Origin: an uncultured Bacteroidales bacterium
Lineage (GTDB): Bacteria > Bacteroidota > Bacteroidia > Bacteroidales > Paludibacteraceae
Direction of reading: 5' to 3'
Length of the DNA stretch: 10,023 nucleotides
Assembly (NCBI GenBank): GCA_937910305.1
Contig: CALEPS010000157.1
Coordinates: 1 to 10,023, forward strand
Shown: positions 7,360 through 10,023 of the stretch, piece after piece
Layout: every line of letters begins with the position of its first letter
How positions within the stretch are numbered: position 1 is the first letter of the stretch
Program-made: the position numbers and the translations under genes
Notes under the pieces: model-generated
The model's input: only the letters and a program-made list of their open reading frames with translations
What the model was told of the DNA's origin: nothing
The model's database searches: none

Positions 7360-8006
7360 AAACGAAACTATTTTTGATTGGCCTTATTGTGGCTGCTGTG
7401 TGTTTTTCTTCGTGTGAACCAAGAAATGATGGCGCTGACGGCAAACTCACGGAAAAAGATCTGAATAATTATATCGCTGCACTTTCACATTATTACCCCT
7501 ATTCGATAAATGATGATTTTATCTTTTTGAACGAAAGTTCGGGGGAAAAGTGGGAAAATAAGCCTTTCGTATATGACGGTGATAGTGTTTACCCTGAAGC
7601 AGAAATCTGGTTATGTGATGAGCCGGGCGCTTCTTGCGATGGTGACAGATCGGCATCTATTTCATCGTATTTCATAGAGAATGGTGTTTCAAAATATGAA
7701 TATGGCCCAAGTCACATAATTACTTCTATAAACCAATCAGGCTCTGTAGATGTGAATATCAATTGGAGTGTTAAACTCTCTTTTGGAGCATATGATTATT
7801 ATCAAGGATCCACCATGGTTAGTTGTTCGCCGAGAGAAGTCTTAGCGCAACTGACAGATACCATTATTATCCCCATTCTACGACAGGGCACCGCAAGCGG
7901 AGTCATTGCAGCACCCGATGGCGCCTATGCTCGTATTGTAAAAAACAAAGGCATTACCGATTTCTCTACTGATGGCATTACAATTTGGCGTCGTGTGGAG
8001 GAATAG
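7356..8006 (+). CDS. Lipoprotein of unknown function, paralogue A
   Basis: This 216-residue protein starts MKTKLFLIGL and has a signal-peptidase-II lipobox (CFSSC, lipidated Cys20), so it should be an outer- or inner-membrane lipoprotein. It overlaps the peptidase stop by 4 bp (ATGA), a sign of translational coupling. I do not recognise its family. It shares with the next gene the MKTKLFL start, an LSxYxPYS...FIFxNES block near residue 43, CxPxE...LTDTI, and a C-terminal KGIxDFSxDG...WRRVxE block, which marks the two as a tandem pair. Coupling to a secreted C25 protease suggests a partner role such as chaperone, anchor or inhibitor, but no direct evidence supports any of these. Confidence 0.8.
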   Translation: MKTKLFLIGLIVAAVCFSSCEPRNDGADGKLTEKDLNNYIAALSHYYPYSINDDFIFLNESSGEKWENKPFVYDGDSVYPEAEIWLCDEPGASCDGDRSASISSYFIENGVSKYEYGPSHIITSINQSGSVDVNINWSVKLSFGAYDYYQGSTMVSCSPREVLAQLTDTIIIPILRQGTASGVIAAPDGAYARIVKNKGITDFSTDGITIWRRVEE

Positions 8007-8043
8007 TTTTTCCTTTTGCAACAACAAAGAAAATTGTATTACA

Positions 8044-8700
8044 ATGAAAACTAAATTATTTCTTTTCTGCCTCATAGGCACTTTCGCGCTAATGACATCT
8101 TGTACGCCGAAACCGGAATTAAATGAAGTAACACCGAAAACATGTGTTGTCGCCCTTTCGAAGTATTTCCCGTATTCGACAGACGAAAAGTTCATTTTTG
8201 TCAACGAGAGCCTGAATCATAGAATTGAGGCAAAGGCCTATGATGCATATAAGCAAGGTATCTATCCGCAGACAATTGTCGAAGCAGACCAAGGGGAAGA
8301 GGGGGAATGGAGCAGTTCCGTTCATGCATATATGTTTAACACTCAGATTAATCCGGATAGTTTGTCTTGGACTCATTATTGGGTGGAACGTATATCTGCG
8401 TGGATATACAATACTCCGTCAGAAAGCGTAGCCCCCATCTGGCTGGTGTGGGGGATGAGTTTCCGCTTAAGTATGCGTAAACCGCAAGAGTACTTTACTG
8501 CCTATTGGGATGTTCATTGCAAGCCGTCCGAGTTGGCTTCCTTGTTGACGGATACGATTACACTGTCGATTCAAAGCATTGAAAGCCCGGACATGGACAC
8601 TACGATTGTTGAAGGTTCCTGTGTTCATATTGTAAGGGACAAAGGCATTGTCGATTTCTCCTTGGATGGCAAAACCTTCTGGCGACGTGTGAAAGAATAG
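8044..8700 (+). CDS. Lipoprotein of unknown function, paralogue B
   Basis: The 218-residue start at 8044 (MKTKLFLFCL) is chosen because it gives a signal peptide with a lipobox (MTSC, lipidated Cys20) and aligns with the paralogue's start; the ATG at 7972 would bury the signal peptide. Shared blocks with paralogue A are LSxYxPYS...FIFxNES, CxPxE...LTDTI and the C-terminal KGIxDFSxDGxxxWRRVxE. The centre (about residues 75-140) is diverged and contains several Trp residues. The 14 bp before and at the start (TTGTATTACAATGA, 8034-8047) repeat the peptidase-lipoprotein junction at 7346-7359, so the duplication carried the 3' end of the peptidase gene with it. It is probably cotranscribed from P2, as the 37-bp gap shows no promoter. 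Its function is unknown. Confidence 0.8.
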   Translation: MKTKLFLFCLIGTFALMTSCTPKPELNEVTPKTCVVALSKYFPYSTDEKFIFVNESLNHRIEAKAYDAYKQGIYPQTIVEADQGEEGEWSSSVHAYMFNTQINPDSLSWTHYWVERISAWIYNTPSESVAPIWLVWGMSFRLSMRKPQEYFTAYWDVHCKPSELASLLTDTITLSIQSIESPDMDTTIVEGSCVHIVRDKGIVDFSLDGKTFWRRVKE

Positions 8701-8730
8701 AATAACAATTTAGATATTTTACCACTAATT

Positions 8731-9129
8731 ATTCGCACAAATCGAAAAAAGCAATACGTACAGCGCTCCGCACGCAGTTCAATACAGCAGATCGCGGCTG
8801 TAGATTTGGTTGAGGATATTGCTAAACTACGGGAGAGAGCTGAAAGTGACATCTCATTTGCTAGAAAGTTAATCAAGGTAACAACCAATGCATTAATTTT
8901 AAATGTGGTTGACAAAGAAAGGATAATTCAATTCGCGAGAGGACATGCTTACCTTTCGAGAAGGCTGAAAGTCTCTGCTGATAATAAATTTGAATTAGAA
9001 AAGAAATCAGCACAAAATCTGTTTATCCAGTTATTGGACGATGCTTTTCTGCATTCCGAATTATCCAGCAACGACTATCTCTCTCCAGGAAAGGACATTC
9101 TCCGGACGGAAGAGGCACAGGAGGCCTAA
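8731..9129 (+). pseudogene. Open frame without ATG, probable 5'-truncated gene remnant
   Basis: The frame directly after the lipoprotein stop (8698-8700) is open from 8701 to the TAA at 9127-9129 and reads like real protein: RKKQYVQRSARSSIQQIAAVDLVEDI, then mostly helical, charged sequence (KLRERAESDISFARKLI, VVDKERIIQFARGHAYLSRRL, SAQNLFIQLLDDAF). No ATG occurs anywhere in this frame; the TTG at 8806 would give 107 residues but cuts into the conserved-looking stretch. There is no promoter or signal peptide. I do not recognise the family. A remnant is most likely because repeat R1b lies just downstream. A non-ATG start or a cytoplasmic helical protein remain possible. Confidence 0.45.
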
Positions 9130-9170
9130 TGAAGTTCTAAAAGAAGGCACTTTTACATATTGAGAAATTG

Positions 9171-9265
9171 AAGACCTACACCCTCCAAGGTCAGCAGGTG
9201 GAATAAGATTTGAACAAGAGTCGAACAAGGGTTAAATAAGGGGTGATTAGGACTCATTTTTTTAA
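9171..9265 (+). repeat. Dispersed repeat R1b carrying a BspA-like gene 3' tail
   Basis: 9171-9222 is identical to 4877-4928, and similarity continues to about 9259. It encodes KTYTLQGQQVE and a stop (9171-9206) with no gene body in front; the frame is closed by a TAA at 9138-9140. The noncoding part again shows 11-bp units: GAACAAGAGTC (9212-9222), GAACAAGGGTT (9223-9233), AAATAAGGGGT (9234-9244) and GATTAGGACTC (9245-9255). Confidence 0.8.
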
Positions 9266-9374
9266 TACGTAAAACTATAGATCAAATAAAAGATAGACCA
9301 CGTCCTATTTACATATAACAGTTGCAATGTAAAGATTGCAAAAGAAAGAATTTGTGGCTTTTTTGTAGAATTTA
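9266..9374. other. AT-rich intergenic stretch with a TTGCAAT inverted repeat
   Basis: No coding potential is seen between R1b and P3. The one structured signal is TTGCAAT (9322-9328) and ATTGCAA (9335-9341), a perfect 7-bp inverted repeat with a 6-bp spacer, about 40 bp upstream of the P3 -33 element. It could be an operator half-site pair. The following T-run (9359-9364) is too far away to make it a convincing terminator. Confidence 0.3.
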
Positions 9375-9406
9375 TTTGTCTAAACGTGATGTTTTGTGTA
9401 ATTTTG
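9375..9406 (+). promoter_or_regulatory. Promoter P3 (Bacteroidetes type) for the 9472 lipoprotein
   Basis: TTTG at 9375-9378 and TAATTTTG at 9399-9406 are separated by 20 nt. The expected leader to the ATG at 9472 is about 60 nt. Confidence 0.8.
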
Positions 9407-9429
9407 CACAATTTTACGCATATTGTGCA
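9405..9429 (+). promoter_or_regulatory. Inverted repeat at the P3 start site
   Basis: TGCACAAT (9405-9412) and ATTGTGCA (9422-9429) form an 8-bp perfect inverted repeat with a 9-nt loop. It overlaps the end of the -7 element and the expected transcription start, an operator-like position similar to the repeat at P1. Confidence 0.45.
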
Positions 9430-9471
9430 GCAATATGTCAAAAGTATTAACAATTTAAATTTATTTAAAGT

Positions 9472-9936
9472 ATGAAAAAGTTTATTCAATTTTGCTTGGC
9501 TGCGGTTGTATTGGTTGCCTTTGCCGCATGTGAAAACAAAAAGGAAGTGGATCCACGAGATGCATTTGTAGGATCATATACCTATGATGCTAAAGGAAGT
9601 GTTGATTTCAATTTCGGTATCACCAATTATTCCATTCCACTCAACAATCAGGGTACATTCACCATCTCAAAGTCAGGAGACGGAAACAAAGTCGTGATTG
9701 AAGGCTGGAATGATCCGATCAATGCTACCGTATCGGGCAATCAGCTCATTCTGGAATCCAACAACTACGAAACAAAGTACGGAGAGATAACACTTCAATT
9801 ATCTTTCTCGTACGGAACAGCTACCCTTTCGGACAACCAGCTGACATGGGAAACTGAAGTGAGCGGAACAGGTCAGTACAGTAGTTTTGCAGCTAATGGG
9901 AACGGAACAGTGTCCATGATAGCAACAAAGAAATGA
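9472..9936 (+). CDS. Small exported lipoprotein with lipocalin-like beta-rich body
   Basis: This 154-residue protein begins MKKFIQFCLAAVVLVAFAAC, a signal peptide with lipobox FAAC (lipidated Cys20). The mature part is Gly-, Asn- and Ser-rich with many short beta strands (FVGSYTYDAKGSVDF, NQGTFTISKSGDG, NATVSGNQLILES, ATLSDNQLTWETEVSGTG). The opening FVGSYTY and the alternating strand-turn pattern recall the small lipocalin-like lipoproteins common in Bacteroidales; this assignment is by eye. A membrane-anchored, periplasmic or surface role is expected, with unknown ligand. It has its own promoter P3 and stands alone in the window. Repeat R1c begins 33 bp after its stop. Its sequence is not related to the two lipoproteins of the P2 operon. 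Confidence 0.75.
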   Translation: MKKFIQFCLAAVVLVAFAACENKKEVDPRDAFVGSYTYDAKGSVDFNFGITNYSIPLNNQGTFTISKSGDGNKVVIEGWNDPINATVSGNQLILESNNYETKYGEITLQLSFSYGTATLSDNQLTWETEVSGTGQYSSFAANGNGTVSMIATKK

Positions 9937-9968
9937 GCATTGAAGAAAATAAAAAAACTTGCTCTTAT

Positions 9969-10023
9969 AAACAAGGGTTAAATAAGGGTTGATTCGGACT
10001 CATTTATGGTTCCCGATATGAAA
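9969..10023 (+). repeat. Dispersed repeat R1c, cut by the window edge
   Basis: 9972-10020 matches R1a 4932-4980 with four mismatches, including an identical 31-bp run (9977-10007). The 11-bp units are AAACAAGGGTT (9969-9979), AAATAAGGGTT (9980-9990) and GATTCGGACTC (9991-10001). It lacks the coding tail found in R1a and R1b. An ATG at 10018 could begin a gene beyond the window, but too little is visible to say. Confidence 0.75.

Noticed and set aside
7972..8043. Upstream ATG extending the second lipoprotein by 24 residues
   Set aside because: It overlaps the end of the previous gene, would hide the signal peptide and lipobox, and the start at 8044 matches that of the paralogue.
9937..9978. 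Possible terminator after the 9472 lipoprotein gene
   Set aside because: Only a weak CTTG/CAAG pairing is present and the A-run precedes it; there is no stable stem followed by a T-run.

Overview
The window looks like an accessory, surface-protein region of a Bacteroidales genome. It is AT-rich, and all three clear promoters have the Bacteroidetes form (TTTG, 20 nt, TAnnTTTG). No gene shows a strong Shine-Dalgarno. The products are typical of the group: a gingipain-like C25 peptidase, a BspA-like leucine-rich-repeat protein, type IX secretion (T9SS) sorting tails and several lipoproteins with a lipobox. T9SS cargo argues for a porphyromonad- or Prevotella-like lineage, but the genus cannot be read from the sequence.

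Layout: (1) 2-616 is the 3' end of a membrane-anchored TPR/helix-turn-helix type regulator. (2) Promoter P1 (697-728) drives a tight three-gene unit of exported proteins: a small DUF3244-like protein (801-1196), a 758-residue multidomain Ig/PKD-like protein with a T9SS tail (1213-3489), and a BspA-like protein (3491-4912). (3) 4913-5355 is a scar region holding a dispersed repeat (R1a), a 5'-truncated second copy of the DUF3244-like gene (4986-5213) and promoter P2 (5275-5306). (4) P2 drives a C25 cysteine peptidase (5356-7359), overlapped by a lipoprotein gene (7356-8006) and followed by its tandem paralogue (8044-8700). (5) 8701-9265 holds an open frame with no ATG and a second repeat copy (R1b) that carries the last 11 codons of the BspA-like gene. 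(6) Promoter P3 (9375-9406) drives a third, unrelated lipoprotein (9472-9936). A third repeat copy (R1c) runs to the right edge.

The two operons plausibly act together at the cell surface: T9SS-exported binding or adhesion proteins in one, a secreted protease with two companion lipoproteins in the other. The upstream regulator is a candidate controller of the first operon, and a 12-bp direct repeat in front of P1 is a candidate binding site.

The most unusual signal is the mosaic structure. The 3' parts of the DUF3244-like and BspA-like genes are much more GC-rich than their 5' parts. Pieces of exactly these 3' parts recur elsewhere in the window as headless copies, next to a noncoding repeat built of 11-bp units. 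This suggests recombination that swaps or copies 3' cassettes between surface-protein genes. That model is inference; the repeats and composition shifts are directly visible.
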